In this document: positions 8,201 through 16,709 of the stretch, one piece after another | Layout: every line of letters begins with the position of its first letter | Numbering within the stretch: position 1 is the first letter of the stretch | Assembly: GCA_015067825.1 (NCBI GenBank) | Contig: SVLQ01000001.1 | Span: 76,485-140,484 of the forward strand | DNA length: 64,000 bases | Source of the DNA: Oscillospiraceae bacterium | GTDB taxonomy: Bacteria > Bacillota > Clostridia > Oscillospirales > QAMX01 | Direction: 5' to 3' | The notes under the pieces: model-generated | Seen by the model: the letters and a program-made list of their open reading frames with translations, nothing else | Told to the model about the DNA's origin: nothing | The model's database searches: none | Position numbers and translations under genes: made by a program

Positions 8201-8870
8201 ACGGATTGCCGAGCTGCGCGCTAAAAAGCGCTCGCTGGGCGATGTCGATACCGGTGCGATTGATGAGCTCAAGCAAGTCAAAGAACGCCACAGCTACTTA
8301 ACCGCACAGCAAAGCGATCTGGAAAAATCGTCGCATGAACTGACCGAACTGATCGAAAATATCACCGAAGAGATGAAAACACTGTTTGAAAAGACCTTCG
8401 ACGAAATCAACGATTCGTTCGGAACGGTTTTCCGTGAAATTTTCGGCGGTGGCAGAGCAGAGCTTGTGCTCGCGGACCGGAGCGATCTTCTGAACTGCGG
8501 CATCGAGATCCATGTTCAGCCACCGGGAAAGAGCCTGAAGTTTTTGAGCCTGCTCTCCGGCGGCGAAAAAGCGCTCGTTGCGATCGCGCTGTATTTCTCG
8601 ATTCTGCGCATTCGTCCGGCGCCGTTCTGCATCCTCGACGAGATCGACGCTGCTCTGGACGAACAGAATGTCGTGCGGTTTGCGACATATCTGAGCCGGT
8701 TCTCCGGAAAAACACAGTTTATTCTCATCACGCACCGCCGCGGTACGATGGAAATGTCCGACCGAATCTACGGGATCACCATGCAGGAGCAGGGGATCTC
8801 CAAGGTGATTCCGCTGAACATGGCGGAGGTCGAAAAACGTTTCATGAAGAATGCACCGCAGGCGAATTGA
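5286..8870 (+). CDS. smc: Chromosome segregation protein SMC
   Basis: A 1194-residue SMC ATPase that compacts and helps segregate the chromosome with ScpA/ScpB (not in the window). The start is GTG 5286, giving the family-typical beginning MYLKSLELYGFKSF, with GGTGGAG eight bases upstream; GTG 5262 lies upstream without a matching site. Walker A GPNGSGKSN is at 31-39. Two long coiled-coil arms flank a hinge (about 510-660, with GLCGTVGEL). The C-terminal head carries the signature LSLLSGGEKALVAIAL and Walker B ILDEIDAALDE. It is followed 17 bases later by ftsY, the usual Firmicute pairing. Confidence 0.97.
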   Translation: MYLKSLELYGFKSFPDRVKIDFGSGMTGIVGPNGSGKSNISDAIRWVLGEQSSKMLRGNKTEDVVFSGTEKRKPLGLAEVSLVFDNTANFLKHDADEVTITRRYYLSGESEYRINKKQVRLRDVRELFMDTGLGRDGYSVIGQGKIDEILSQKSEDRREIFEEAAGISKYRSRKDEAERKLRDAADNLARLADIVSELETQIAPLEKKAAKAAAYLLIHDELRELETDIWCERLEELKVALTKTTGSLTICETMLSEARLAQEKLYAESEQLTEEIGESDREAESLRQALHSLEALLAEENSAAAAAAATLEQLTQQRERLERELAQREGAGSALERELAQREESLSDAKIKANACSAGLTELYERSAQLSENVSDSAQRLDGIRALEAAAQLNITDAQSALSANRTLDAELAVRLREEDALLSAAREARAGEKAQVDVFTKRVSEQAEAVAGLQNTINGYRMILAKREESAKHAADEKMRLTMESSNLTSRMKMLSDLQRDYEGYSKAVKVLMQLHARGSMPGLCGTVGELIAVDGEHTLAIETALGAAMQNIITQTDEDAKEAINYLKRNDIGRATFLPISAVRGSVLKENGLESEAGFVGLAVDLCSFDPIYQGVFNSLLGRTAVFERLDSAMRTARRFNHRFRIVTLDGQVINAGGSMTGGSAGRNTGILSRANEIHLLDEKVQQLADRRKQVETRADEAERQLKEIRYQIELAETEKRTADDKLLSLRLAAEQQQRSLQAADERIRSVEENYTRLTERVAELAAQRDTLEATIRSATAEANELRAKADALAGEQTDTERRRSSLAEMITEQRVQLAALTAQVDSQQSAVNALKAQIAAAAAEGENVRGEIAAIGARVETLTAEEESRAVVLQGYRDQIRTTEAETKVVVARRMDQEARRSAADAGARSTSDRIIELEREFTRLENARNDGENEQNRITTQMWENYELTPGEAALRARPVENKTQMTKRIAELRAKKRSLGDVDTGAIDELKQVKERHSYLTAQQSDLEKSSHELTELIENITEEMKTLFEKTFDEINDSFGTVFREIFGGGRAELVLADRSDLLNCGIEIHVQPPGKSLKFLSLLSGGEKALVAIALYFSILRIRPAPFCILDEIDAALDEQNVVRFATYLSRFSGKTQFILITHRRGTMEMSDRIYGITMQEQGISKVIPLNMAEVEKRFMKNAPQAN

Positions 8871-8887
8871 CGGAAAGAGGTTAAAAC

Positions 8888-9790
8888 ATGGGATTTTTTG
8901 AAAAGATAAAACAGGGTCTCCGCAAGACCCGCGAAAGCATCGGCGCGATGCTTTCGAGTATCTTCTCCGGCCGCCGTGTCGATGAAGATCTGATGGATGA
9001 ACTGGAAGAAGTTTTGATTCTGGCAGACCTTGGCATCGAATGCACCGATAAGGTCATGACGGAACTGCGGCAGCGCATCAAAGAAAAGAAAATCGAAGCC
9101 TCCGAAGACGTGCGCGAAGAATTGCGCGAAATCCTCCGCGGGATTCTCGTTGGTTCCGGCGGTGCGCTCAAGCTTGACACGACGCCGTCGATCATTATGG
9201 TCATCGGTGTCAATGGTGTTGGCAAAACCACGACAATCGGTAAAATTGCCGGCCAGCTGATCCGCTCGGGCAAGAGCGTTATCATGGCTGCCGGTGATAC
9301 CTTCCGCGCAGCAGCAGCAGAACAGCTGACAATCTGGGCCGAACGCTCCGGTGCGGCGATTGTCGCGCGAGGCGAAGGTGCCGACCCTGCGTCGGTTATT
9401 TTCGATGCGATCCAGTCCGGAAAAGCGCGCGGGCACGATGTTATTATCTGCGATACGGCCGGTCGTCTGCACAACAAATCCAATCTGATGAACGAACTAG
9501 CCAAGATCGACCGCATCATCAACCGCGAACTGCCCGGTGCCGACAAAGAGGTTCTGCTCGTCATCGATGCAACCACCGGCCAGAACGGTCTGATTCAGGC
9601 GAACGAATTCAAAAATGTCGCCGGTGTGACCGGTCTGGTGCTGACCAAGCTCGACGGAACGGCCAAGGGCGGTATCGCCCTTGCGATCGCCGATTCCTGC
9701 GGACTGCCGATCCGCTACGTCGGTGTCGGCGAACAGATGGACGATCTGATGCCGTTCGACGCCGATCAGTACGTCGACGCGCTGCTTTAA
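8888..9790 (+). CDS. ftsY: Signal recognition particle receptor FtsY
   Basis: A 300-residue SRP GTPase that docks Ffh-ribosome complexes at the membrane for co-translational insertion. The N-terminal helical N domain is followed by the G domain with P-loop GVNGVGKTT (107-115), DTFRAAAAEQL, DTAGRLHNK and TKLDGTAKGG. The long acidic A domain of enterobacterial FtsY is absent, as usual in Firmicutes. AAAGAGG precedes the ATG. It lies in the smc operon. Confidence 0.97.
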   Translation: MGFFEKIKQGLRKTRESIGAMLSSIFSGRRVDEDLMDELEEVLILADLGIECTDKVMTELRQRIKEKKIEASEDVREELREILRGILVGSGGALKLDTTPSIIMVIGVNGVGKTTTIGKIAGQLIRSGKSVIMAAGDTFRAAAAEQLTIWAERSGAAIVARGEGADPASVIFDAIQSGKARGHDVIICDTAGRLHNKSNLMNELAKIDRIINRELPGADKEVLLVIDATTGQNGLIQANEFKNVAGVTGLVLTKLDGTAKGGIALAIADSCGLPIRYVGVGEQMDDLMPFDADQYVDALL

Positions 9791-9806
9791 TATAAGGAGG
9801 AAAACT

Positions 9807-10520
9807 ATGCGCCATGATGGAAGACGCGCAGACGAGCTGCGGCCGCTGCGTTTTACAACCGGTTATTGTGATTATCCTGCCGGCAGTGTGCTGGTAGAAA
9901 CGGGCAAGACCCGCGTTTTGTGCAATGCCACGGTGGAAGAACGTGTTCCGCCTTATATGATCGGTACCGGCAAAGGCTGGGTCACGGCCGAATATTCGAT
10001 GCTGCCGGCCGCCACCAAAGAACGCACCCGCCGCGATGTGCAGAGTCTGAAGCTTTCGCCGCGCAGTGCGGAAATCCAACGGCTGATCGGCCGTTCGCTC
10101 AGAAGCGTGACGGATCTCGCCGCACTCGACGGCCTGACGATTACGGTCGACTGTGACGTTCTGCAGGCCGACGGCGGTACACGTACCGCTTCGATCACGG
10201 GCGGATACCTTGCGCTGTGGCTGGCCTGCGAAAAACTCCGTGCGCAGGGAAAACTCTCTTCTAACCCGCTCAAAGGCGAAGTCGCGGCGATCTCGGTCGG
10301 CGTGGTCGATGGGGAAGTGCTTTTGGACCTCGACTATTCCGAAGACAGCCGCGCGGAAGCCGATTTCAATATGATCATGACCGCCGACGGCAATATTGTT
10401 GAACTGCAGGGCACGGGTGAAGAACGCCCCTTCACGCGTGACGAACTTGACCGAATGCTGACGGTTGGACAGAAAGCGATCGCGGAGATGTGCAAAGTAA
10501 GGCGGGAATACATGTGCTGA
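9807..10520 (+). CDS. rph: Ribonuclease PH
   Basis: A 237-residue phosphorolytic 3'-5' exoribonuclease that trims tRNA 3' ends. Family landmarks are MRHDGRRADELRPL at the start, GWVTAEYSMLP, the phosphate-binding arginines in SRDVQ-like TRRDVQSLKLSPRSAEIQRL, and DCDVLQADGGTRTASITG. Length is normal. AAGGAGG precedes the start. The end overlaps the next gene by seven bases. Confidence 0.97.
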   Translation: MRHDGRRADELRPLRFTTGYCDYPAGSVLVETGKTRVLCNATVEERVPPYMIGTGKGWVTAEYSMLPAATKERTRRDVQSLKLSPRSAEIQRLIGRSLRSVTDLAALDGLTITVDCDVLQADGGTRTASITGGYLALWLACEKLRAQGKLSSNPLKGEVAAISVGVVDGEVLLDLDYSEDSRAEADFNMIMTADGNIVELQGTGEERPFTRDELDRMLTVGQKAIAEMCKVRREYMC

Positions 10521-11101
10521 AGCAAGTCATTGCCGCAACGAATAATGCAGGCAAACTGAGGGAATTTCAGGCTATTTTGGCCCCGATCGGATTTACCGTT
10601 GTTTCCATGAAAGAAGCCGGCGTTGCCGCCGATCCCGATGAAACCGGCACGACGTTTGCCGAAAACGCAAAAATCAAGGCGCAGGCTGTGGCGGAGCTTG
10701 CGGGCCTGCCGGCACTCGCCGATGATTCTGGGCTCTGTGTCGATGCGCTCGGCGGCGCTCCGGGGATCTACACGGCGCGGTTTGGCGGCGATATCCCGCA
10801 GACCGAAAAAAATGCGCTCCTGCTGCGCACGCTGGCTGAAACCGGCAGTGCTGATCGTTCGGCCCGCTTTGTTTCGGCGATCTGTCTTGCGTATCCGGAT
10901 GGAAGCTGTGTGGAGGCGGAGGGCACCTGTGAAGGTTCGATCCTTCTGGAAGCTGCCGGAACAAACGGCTTTGGCTACGATCCGATTTTTGCCGATCAGT
11001 GGGGCAGATCGTTCGGCGAACTGCCCGCGGAAGAGAAAAACCGCATCTCGCACCGCGCGGCGGCGCTTGCTGCACTTGCGGAAAAACTGCGGATGCTTTG
11101 A
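10514..11101 (+). CDS. rdgB: XTP/dITP diphosphatase (RdgB/HAM1 family)
   Basis: A 195-residue pyrophosphatase that removes ITP, XTP and their deoxy forms from the nucleotide pool. The start is GTG 10514, giving MLKQVIAATNNAGKLREF, which is the family N-terminus; it overlaps the rph stop. Motifs are TNNAGK, ADDSGLCVDALGGAPG and NGFGYDPIF. The rph-rdgB order is common in Firmicutes. Longer starts upstream would read through rph and are unlikely. Confidence 0.95.
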   Translation: MLKQVIAATNNAGKLREFQAILAPIGFTVVSMKEAGVAADPDETGTTFAENAKIKAQAVAELAGLPALADDSGLCVDALGGAPGIYTARFGGDIPQTEKNALLLRTLAETGSADRSARFVSAICLAYPDGSCVEAEGTCEGSILLEAAGTNGFGYDPIFADQWGRSFGELPAEEKNRISHRAAALAALAEKLRML

Positions 11102-11124
11102 AAGACAATGTGAGGGATAAACCT

Positions 11125-11418
11125 ATGCTGACCAGTAAACAGAGAGCGTATCTTCGCTCAAAAGCCAATACATTAAATGTTATTACCCAGATCGGCAAAG
11201 AAGGCGTTTCGCGCCAGCTTATTGCCCAGATCGACGGGGCTCTGCGTGCGCATGAACTGATCAAGCTTCACGTGCTGGAAAACAGTGGTCTGGAAGCCAG
11301 AGAAGCCTGCGATGAACTTTGCGCAGCCGTGCACGCCGATGGCGTGCAGTGCATCGGTCGCAAGATCGTTATTTTCCGCCAGAACCCTGAAAAAAGTGCG
11401 TTTGAGCTGCCGCGCTGA
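11125..11418 (+). CDS. yhbY: YhbY/CRS1-YhbY (CRM) domain RNA-binding protein
   Basis: A 97-residue single CRM-domain protein associated with pre-50S ribosomal particles. Features are MLTSKQRAYLRSKAN at the start, the IGKEGVS turn (GxxG-like RNA-binding loop) and a C-terminal QCIGRKIVIFRQN. The start is ATG 11125 with TGAGGGAT upstream. It lies in the smc-nadD operon, a familiar position next to nadD. Confidence 0.93.
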   Translation: MLTSKQRAYLRSKANTLNVITQIGKEGVSRQLIAQIDGALRAHELIKLHVLENSGLEAREACDELCAAVHADGVQCIGRKIVIFRQNPEKSAFELPR

Positions 11419-11421
11419 CCT

Positions 11422-12063
11422 ATGCAGCAAATCGGAATTCTCGGCGGAACATTCAATCCGCCGCACCTCGGACATATCCATGCCGCTGTCTGTGCGGCCG
11501 ACGAACTCGGTCTGGAAACGGTGCTCTTGATTCCGGATTATCTGCCGCCGCACAAAGAGACGGCCGCAGGTTCGCCAGATGCCCATCAGCGACTGGAAAT
11601 GGTGCGCTTGGCAGCCAAAGATGATCCGCGTTTGCGTGTCGATGACTGCGAGATCCTGCGCGGCGGGAAAAGTTATACATTCGACACACTGACGGATCTT
11701 CATGCCCGTTACCCGGATGCAAAGCTGACCTTTATCTGCGGAACCGATATGTTCCTGACGTTGGATCGTTGGTATCGGTCGGATGAGCTTTTGCGGTTGG
11801 CGCGTTTTGCGGTCGCACCGCGCGTGGAAGGAAATCTTGCCGAACTCCATCAAAAAGCTAAGGAACTGCGGGATCGCTTTTGCTCCGATACGATTGTGCT
11901 GAAAAATCCGGTGATGGAGCTTTCGTCCAGTGAGATCCGGCAGCGAATGGCACAGAGCGATTTCCGCGGGCTTGCACCGCAGGTTGTGGATTATATCCGC
12001 AAAAACGCTCTGTTTGGCTGCGGCAATGCAGATGTTACAACTTGTTCGAAAGTTAGCTCTTGA
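11422..12063 (+). CDS. nadD: Nicotinate-nucleotide adenylyltransferase
   Basis: A 213-residue enzyme that converts nicotinate mononucleotide and ATP to deamido-NAD. The nucleotidyltransferase signature GGTFNPPHLGHIHAA is at residues 8-22, and LSSSEIRQRM near 170 is the second nucleotide-binding motif. It starts three bases after yhbY with no clear ribosome site, suggesting translational coupling. The HD-domain yqeK that often follows nadD is missing. The gene's last bases contain the promoter of the next gene. Confidence 0.95.
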   Translation: MQQIGILGGTFNPPHLGHIHAAVCAADELGLETVLLIPDYLPPHKETAAGSPDAHQRLEMVRLAAKDDPRLRVDDCEILRGGKSYTFDTLTDLHARYPDAKLTFICGTDMFLTLDRWYRSDELLRLARFAVAPRVEGNLAELHQKAKELRDRFCSDTIVLKNPVMELSSSEIRQRMAQSDFRGLAPQVVDYIRKNALFGCGNADVTTCSKVSS

Positions 12064-12088
12064 AAATTCCGCCCCGACGCGGTATAAT
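12060..12088 (+). promoter_or_regulatory. Promoter of the LCP-rsfS unit
   Basis: TTGAAA (12060-12065, overlapping the nadD stop), a 17-base spacer and TATAAT (12083-12088). Confidence 0.85.
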
Positions 12089-12154
12089 ATACAAAATTAT
12101 CGTCGGTAATTTTGCCGGTAGCTGTCGGCAAATATCTATAAGGAAGTGAGTCCT

Positions 12155-13279
12155 ATGGCTGATTACGAAAACAACGAGGGTGCATCCCCGAAAAAACGTC
12201 TGATCATCGGCTTGGTTGTTTTGGTTGTGGTTGCGGCGTTGGCGATCGGCGCAGCATTGATTCTGCGCAAGATGACCGGAGATACGGACGCACCGGTAAC
12301 CGAACCTCCTGTTACCCTTGGCACCCCCGCTCATTGGACGGGAACTTCGGCGACTACGCCCGGTACCTCTGCCGGTACGCCCGGTCCCGATGTTTCCGGC
12401 GGTACGGGAAGCGGTACAACAACTGCTGCGACAAATCCTGGCGAATCGACTACCGTCCAGACGACTACAACGGCCGAACCTGTGGAACTGACCAAGCGTG
12501 AAGGCGTCTACACCTTCCTTGTCGTCGGTCTCGACCAGTCGAAATCGCTCTCGGACGTTATCATTCTTGTCACCTTCGATACCTCTGCCAACACGCTCAA
12601 TTGTTTGAGCATCCCGCGCGACACCTATTCTGTGGCCAACGATCGCTCTGCTGGTTTGAAGCACATCAACCTTGCTTACCTGAACGGCGGCATGGATCAG
12701 CTGAAGACCGAACTCTTCTACATGACCGGCTATCAGGTCGACCGTCACGTGATTGTTGATATGAACGCGTTTGTCAAGATCATCAACTATATCGGCGGCG
12801 TCAACTTCTATGTACCGCAGGATATGGACTACGATGACCCCACGCAGGATCTCCACATTCATCTGAAAAAAGGGTACCAGACCCTTTCCGGCGCCGACGC
12901 GCTGAAACTGATGCGTTTCCGCGGCTACGCTTCGGCGGATATCGGTCGTATCAGTGTGCGCCATGACTTCCTAAAAACGCTGGCCTCGCAGCTGTTGTCG
13001 TCTGTTTCCCGTGCGGTTGAAATCGCCGGTACAGTTTACGACAATGTCAGAACGGATATGTCGCTGGACGATTTAGTTTGGTTTGCCAAAGAAGCCATCG
13101 GGCTTTCGAGCGGTACGATTTCCTTCCACACGCTGCCCGGCGGTCCGGCGCACGATTCCGGCATGTGGATTCCGTATCCGGCAGCTACGCTGGAACTGAT
13201 CAACACCTATATGAACCCCTATAACCATGACCTTGTGTACCTCGAAATGGTATCCCGCGCCGAAAACGCGGGCAAATAA
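12155..13279 (+). CDS. LytR-CpsA-Psr (LCP) family cell-wall polymer ligase
   Basis: A 374-residue membrane-anchored protein. One N-terminal transmembrane helix (about 17-40) is followed by a Thr/Gly/Pro-rich linker (to about 110) and an extracellular LCP domain. The domain shows LVVGLDQS, LNCLSIPRDTYS, LNGGMDQLKTEL, GGVNFYVPQDMDYDD and LMRFRGYASADIGR, including the Arg/Asp residues that bind the polyprenyl-pyrophosphate substrate. LCP enzymes attach anionic glycopolymers to peptidoglycan. The start is ATG 12155 with AAGGAAG eight bases upstream; an in-frame GTG nine bases earlier is less well placed. Confidence 0.93.
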   Translation: MADYENNEGASPKKRLIIGLVVLVVVAALAIGAALILRKMTGDTDAPVTEPPVTLGTPAHWTGTSATTPGTSAGTPGPDVSGGTGSGTTTAATNPGESTTVQTTTTAEPVELTKREGVYTFLVVGLDQSKSLSDVIILVTFDTSANTLNCLSIPRDTYSVANDRSAGLKHINLAYLNGGMDQLKTELFYMTGYQVDRHVIVDMNAFVKIINYIGGVNFYVPQDMDYDDPTQDLHIHLKKGYQTLSGADALKLMRFRGYASADIGRISVRHDFLKTLASQLLSSVSRAVEIAGTVYDNVRTDMSLDDLVWFAKEAIGLSSGTISFHTLPGGPAHDSGMWIPYPAATLELINTYMNPYNHDLVYLEMVSRAENAGK

Positions 13280-13294
13280 CAGGAGGAACCGCCT

Positions 13295-13675
13295 ATGACA
13301 ACAAAGCAAATTGCCAAAACCGCTCTGGAAGCTGTTCTTGACCGTAAGGGCATGGACGTTCAGCTTCTGCATGTGACTGAGCTGACCTCGCTCGCAGATT
13401 ACTATATTCTTTGTACCGGTACGTCCAATACCCAGCTTCGTGCGATCGCGGATGCGGTGGAAGAAGCGATGACCAAAACCTACGGTCTGGAACCCAAAAG
13501 TGTTGAGGGATACCGCTCTGCCAGCTGGATCCTGCAGGACTACGGCAGCGTGATCGTTCACGCTTTTAAGGAAGATGCCCGTCAGTTCTATTCGCTCGAA
13601 CGCCTGTGGGCGGATGCCGAAAAGATCGACGTTGAAGCATTTTTGAAATCGGAAGACACCAGCGAAGAAGCTTAA
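13295..13675 (+). CDS. rsfS: Ribosome silencing factor RsfS (Iojap family)
   Basis: A 126-residue protein that binds ribosomal protein uL14 and blocks subunit joining under starvation. Typical segments are DVQLLHVTELTSLADYYILC, SWILQDYGSVIVHAF and ARQFYSLERLWADA. AGGAGG precedes the ATG. In many Firmicutes the order is nadD-yqeK-rsfS; here an LCP gene replaces yqeK. Confidence 0.96.
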   Translation: MTTKQIAKTALEAVLDRKGMDVQLLHVTELTSLADYYILCTGTSNTQLRAIADAVEEAMTKTYGLEPKSVEGYRSASWILQDYGSVIVHAFKEDARQFYSLERLWADAEKIDVEAFLKSEDTSEEA

Positions 13676-13730
13676 AAATAAGAAACGGAAGGGATGAGCT
13701 GCCTAGCCGATGTGGTGATGGCGCGAAAAC

Positions 13731-16142
13731 ATGAACTACAGCGAACACAAAAGAATTGATAAAAAATGGCAGGACAAGTGGTTTTCGGAGAATATTTTCC
13801 GCGCTGAAAATAACTCGGATAAACCGAAGTTTTACACCCTGATCGAGTTCCCGTATCCGTCGGGCGTCGGTCTGCACGTTGGTCACACGCGTCCGTATAC
13901 GGCGCTCGACGTCGTCAGTCGCAAACTCAGAATGGATGGCTACAACGTTTTGTTCCCGATGGGTTGGGACGCTTTTGGTCTGCCGACGGAGAACTTTGCG
14001 ATCAAGAACAAGATCCATCCGGCTGCCGTTACCGCGCAGAATGTGCAGAACTTCAAAAAACAGTCGATGGCTCTCGGCTACGGTTTCGACTGGGACCGCG
14101 AGATTAATACCACCGATCCTGACTACTATAAGTGGACGCAGTGGATCTTCCTCAAACTCTATGAGCACGGCCTTGCCTACAAGAAAAAGATGAGCGTCAA
14201 CTGGTGCACCTCGTGTCTCTGCGTGCTCGCCAACGAAGAAGTTGTCGACGGCGTTTGCGAACGCTGCGGCTCGCAGGTCGTCCACCGCGACAAAGAGCAG
14301 TGGATGCTCAAGATCACAGCCTATGCCGACAAGCTGCTGGAAGGCCTGAAAGAGGTTGATTTCCCCGAACGCGTCAAGACCCAGACGATCAACTGGATCG
14401 GCCGTTCCACCGGTGCGGAAGTCGATTTTGAGACCAACGTCGGTGAGACGCTGCGTATCTTTACCACGCGTCCGGATACGCTCTTTGGTGCGACCTATAT
14501 GGTCGTTTCGCCGGAACATCCGATGCTGGATAAGTATCGTGACCGTATTGCCAATATCGATGCGATCATGGAATACCGCGCTGTTTCCGCGAAAAAGAGC
14601 GATTTTGAACGCACGGAACTTGTTAAGGAAAAGACCGGCGTGAAGATCGACGGCATCACCGCGATCAACCCCGTCAACGGCACCGAGATTCCGGTGTTTG
14701 TTTCCGACTACGTTCTGATGTCCTACGGCACCGGCGCGATCATGGCCGTTCCGGCGCACGACGACCGTGACTATGCCTTTGCCAAAAAGTTTGATCTGCC
14801 GATCATCGAAGTGGTTGCCGGCGGTAATATCGAAGAAGAAGCCTTTACCGATTGCGAAACCGGTGTGATGGTCAACTCTGGCTTCCTGAACGGCCTGAGC
14901 GTTGCCGAAGCGAAAGAAGCGATCATCAAAGCGCTTACCGAGCAGGGCAAGGGTGAAGAAAAGGTCAACTACAAGCTGCGCGACTGGGTCTTTGCCCGTC
15001 AGCGTTACTGGGGCGAACCGGTTCCGCTGGTCTGGTGCGACCACTGCGGTAAGTACGTTCCGATCCCCGACGATCAGCTGCCGGTTCTGCTGCCCAACGT
15101 CGAGAGCTACGAACCGACCGAAAACGGCGAATCGCCGCTTGCCCGCATCACCGAATGGGTCAACACGACCTGCCCGGTCTGCGGTGGCCCGGCCAAACGC
15201 GAAACTGATACGATGCCGCAGTGGGCTGGTTCTTCCTGGTACTATCTGCGCTATACCGATCCCAAGAATCCCGACGCGATTGCCTCGAAAGAAGCACTCG
15301 ATCAGTGGATGTCGGTCGACTGGTACAACGGCGGCATGGAGCACACGACGCTGCACCTGCTGTATTCGCGCTTCTGGCATAAGTTCCTCTACGATATCGG
15401 TGTGGTCAACACCTCTGAACCGTACAAGAAGCGTACGAGCCACGGCATGATCCTTGGCGAAGACGGCGAAAAGATGTCGAAGAGCCGCGGTAACGTCATC
15501 AACCCCGATGACGTCGTCGCCGAATACGGCGCCGACACGCTGCGTCTTTACATCATGTTCATCGGCGACTTTGAAAAGACCGTTACCTGGAATTCCAAGG
15601 CTGTCAAGGGTTGCCAGCGCTTTATCGACCGTGTCTGTGTGCTGGGCGACAGCGTCGTTCCGGGGAAGAACTACTCCAAGGACTACGAGATTGCGCTGCA
15701 TCAGACGATCAAGAAGGTCTCCTCGGACATCGGTGCGATGAAATTCAACACTGCGATCGCCGCGATGATGACGTTTGTCAACACCGTGTACGACAAGGGC
15801 GCGCCGCTCAACGAGGCGGAATACAAGACGCTGCTTGCGCTTCTGAACCCGTTTGCCCCGCATATCACCGAAGAACTCTTCGAACGCTTCGGCGAGGGCC
15901 TGCTGTGCCAGACGAAGTGGCCGAACTACGACGAGAGCAAGACAGTTGAAGATACCGTGACGGTGGCTGTTCAGCTCAACGGCAAACTCCGCGCGACGAT
16001 CGCGCTCCCGCGTGACTGTGATAATGCCGAGGCCGAAAAGGCTGCGCTCGCGGATGAAAAGGTCGCGGCGGCCGTGGCAGGGAAGAACATTGTCAAGATC
16101 ATCGTCGTCAAGAATAAGATCGTCAACATCGTCGCAAAATAA
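13731..16142 (+). CDS. leuS: Leucyl-tRNA synthetase
   Basis: An 803-residue class I synthetase charging tRNA-Leu. The HIGH-type motif is HVGH (49-52). The editing (CP1) domain includes [14 protein letters not shown] and [19 protein letters not shown] with its conserved Asp. A zinc-type CTSC/CERC pair lies near 160-185. KMSKS is within [10 protein letters not shown] near 580. Length is normal for bacteria. No T-box leader is visible in the 55 bases upstream, so expression probably follows the LCP-rsfS transcript. Confidence 0.97.
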   Translation: MNYSEHKRIDKKWQDKWFSENIFRAENNSDKPKFYTLIEFPYPSGVGLHVGHTRPYTALDVVSRKLRMDGYNVLFPMGWDAFGLPTENFAIKNKIHPAAVTAQNVQNFKKQSMALGYGFDWDREINTTDPDYYKWTQWIFLKLYEHGLAYKKKMSVNWCTSCLCVLANEEVVDGVCERCGSQVVHRDKEQWMLKITAYADKLLEGLKEVDFPERVKTQTINWIGRSTGAEVDFETNVGETLRIFTTRPDTLFGATYMVVSPEHPMLDKYRDRIANIDAIMEYRAVSAKKSDFERTELVKEKTGVKIDGITAINPVNGTEIPVFVSDYVLMSYGTGAIMAVPAHDDRDYAFAKKFDLPIIEVVAGGNIEEEAFTDCETGVMVNSGFLNGLSVAEAKEAIIKALTEQGKGEEKVNYKLRDWVFARQRYWGEPVPLVWCDHCGKYVPIPDDQLPVLLPNVESYEPTENGESPLARITEWVNTTCPVCGGPAKRETDTMPQWAGSSWYYLRYTDPKNPDAIASKEALDQWMSVDWYNGGMEHTTLHLLYSRFWHKFLYDIGVVNTSEPYKKRTSHGMILGEDGEKMSKSRGNVINPDDVVAEYGADTLRLYIMFIGDFEKTVTWNSKAVKGCQRFIDRVCVLGDSVVPGKNYSKDYEIALHQTIKKVSSDIGAMKFNTAIAAMMTFVNTVYDKGAPLNEAEYKTLLALLNPFAPHITEELFERFGEGLLCQTKWPNYDESKTVEDTVTVAVQLNGKLRATIALPRDCDNAEAEKAALADEKVAAAVAGKNIVKIIVVKNKIVNIVAK

Positions 16143-16194
16143 TAAGCGCTTTGAAAACTTGTCGACGGAATTTGTAAATTGTTCCGAAAGTCTA

Positions 16195-16223
16195 TTGACA
16201 AACACGCAGATATCATGTATAAT
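16195..16223 (+). promoter_or_regulatory. Promoter of rpsU
   Basis: A perfect TTGACA (16195-16200), a 17-base spacer and a perfect TATAAT (16218-16223). The 5' leader is about 100 bases. Confidence 0.92.
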
Positions 16224-16330
16224 ATATTTTGTTGTATGTGACAATCTGTTGTGGCTTGCCAAAGCGGATTGTCCGGCAATATGATCACCAAACGCAGATT
16301 GGAAGCTGCGATGCGGAGGGAGGGAATTCC

Positions 16331-16507
16331 ATGTCTGAGATCCATCTGAAGGAAAACGAATCGTTGGATAACGCGCTCCGCAGATTCAAGCGTTCGTGTG
16401 CGAAGTCGGGTGTTTTGTCTGAACTCCGCAAGAGAGAGCACTATGAGAGCCCGAGTGTTAAGCGCCGCAAGAAGGCGGAAGCTGCGAGAAAAAAGAAGTA
16501 CAGATAA
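16331..16507 (+). CDS. rpsU: 30S ribosomal protein bS21
   Basis: A 58-residue, strongly basic protein of the small subunit, involved in initiation near the anti-Shine-Dalgarno region. It shows the family pattern [25 protein letters not shown] and the Arg/Lys-rich tail ending KKKYR. The start is ATG 16331, preceded by GGAGGGAGGGAA. It stands alone between a consensus promoter and a terminator. Confidence 0.96.
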   Translation: MSEIHLKENESLDNALRRFKRSCAKSGVLSELRKREHYESPSVKRRKKAEAARKKKYR

Positions 16508-16521
16508 ATTCTGACCAAACA

Positions 16522-16557
16522 ACCCTGCACCGATTTTTCGGTGCAGGGTGTTTTGTT
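16522..16557 (+). terminator. Rho-independent terminator of rpsU
   Basis: The stem is ACCCTGCACCGA with TCGGTGCAGGGT, followed by GTTTTGTT. Confidence 0.92.
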
Positions 16558-16626
16558 GTCCGGGTTTTTGGTGCAAAGAAAAAAATCAGAGAAATTTCAG
16601 AAAAAATGGAAATTGCGGTAAATTTG

Positions 16627-16635
16627 TGATATAAT
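16627..16635 (+). promoter_or_regulatory. Extended -10 promoter of metG-tatD
   Basis: TGATATAAT is an extended -10 (TATAAT at 16630-16635). There is no good -35 at the expected distance. Confidence 0.7.
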
Positions 16636-16709
16636 ATCTATGTTTGAACTTTGCGCGGTCGGGCGCGTTTGTTTGCCCGCCGGCTTGAATAGAAAGGGAA
16701 GCCACAAAC

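Noticed and set aside
10925-10950. GGTTCGATCC, resembling a tRNA T-arm
   Set aside because: It lies inside the conserved coding sequence of rdgB and no acceptor or anticodon stems surround it. I found no tRNA in the window.
13676-13730. Possible T-box leader before leuS (and likewise before metG)
   Set aside because: The gaps are too short and lack the T-box sequence and a specifier-loop arrangement.
13566-16262. An 898-codon minus-strand frame across rsfS, leuS and rpsU leader
   Set aside because: It is a shadow of the strongly biased leuS codons; it crosses gene borders and promoters and has no homology-like motifs.
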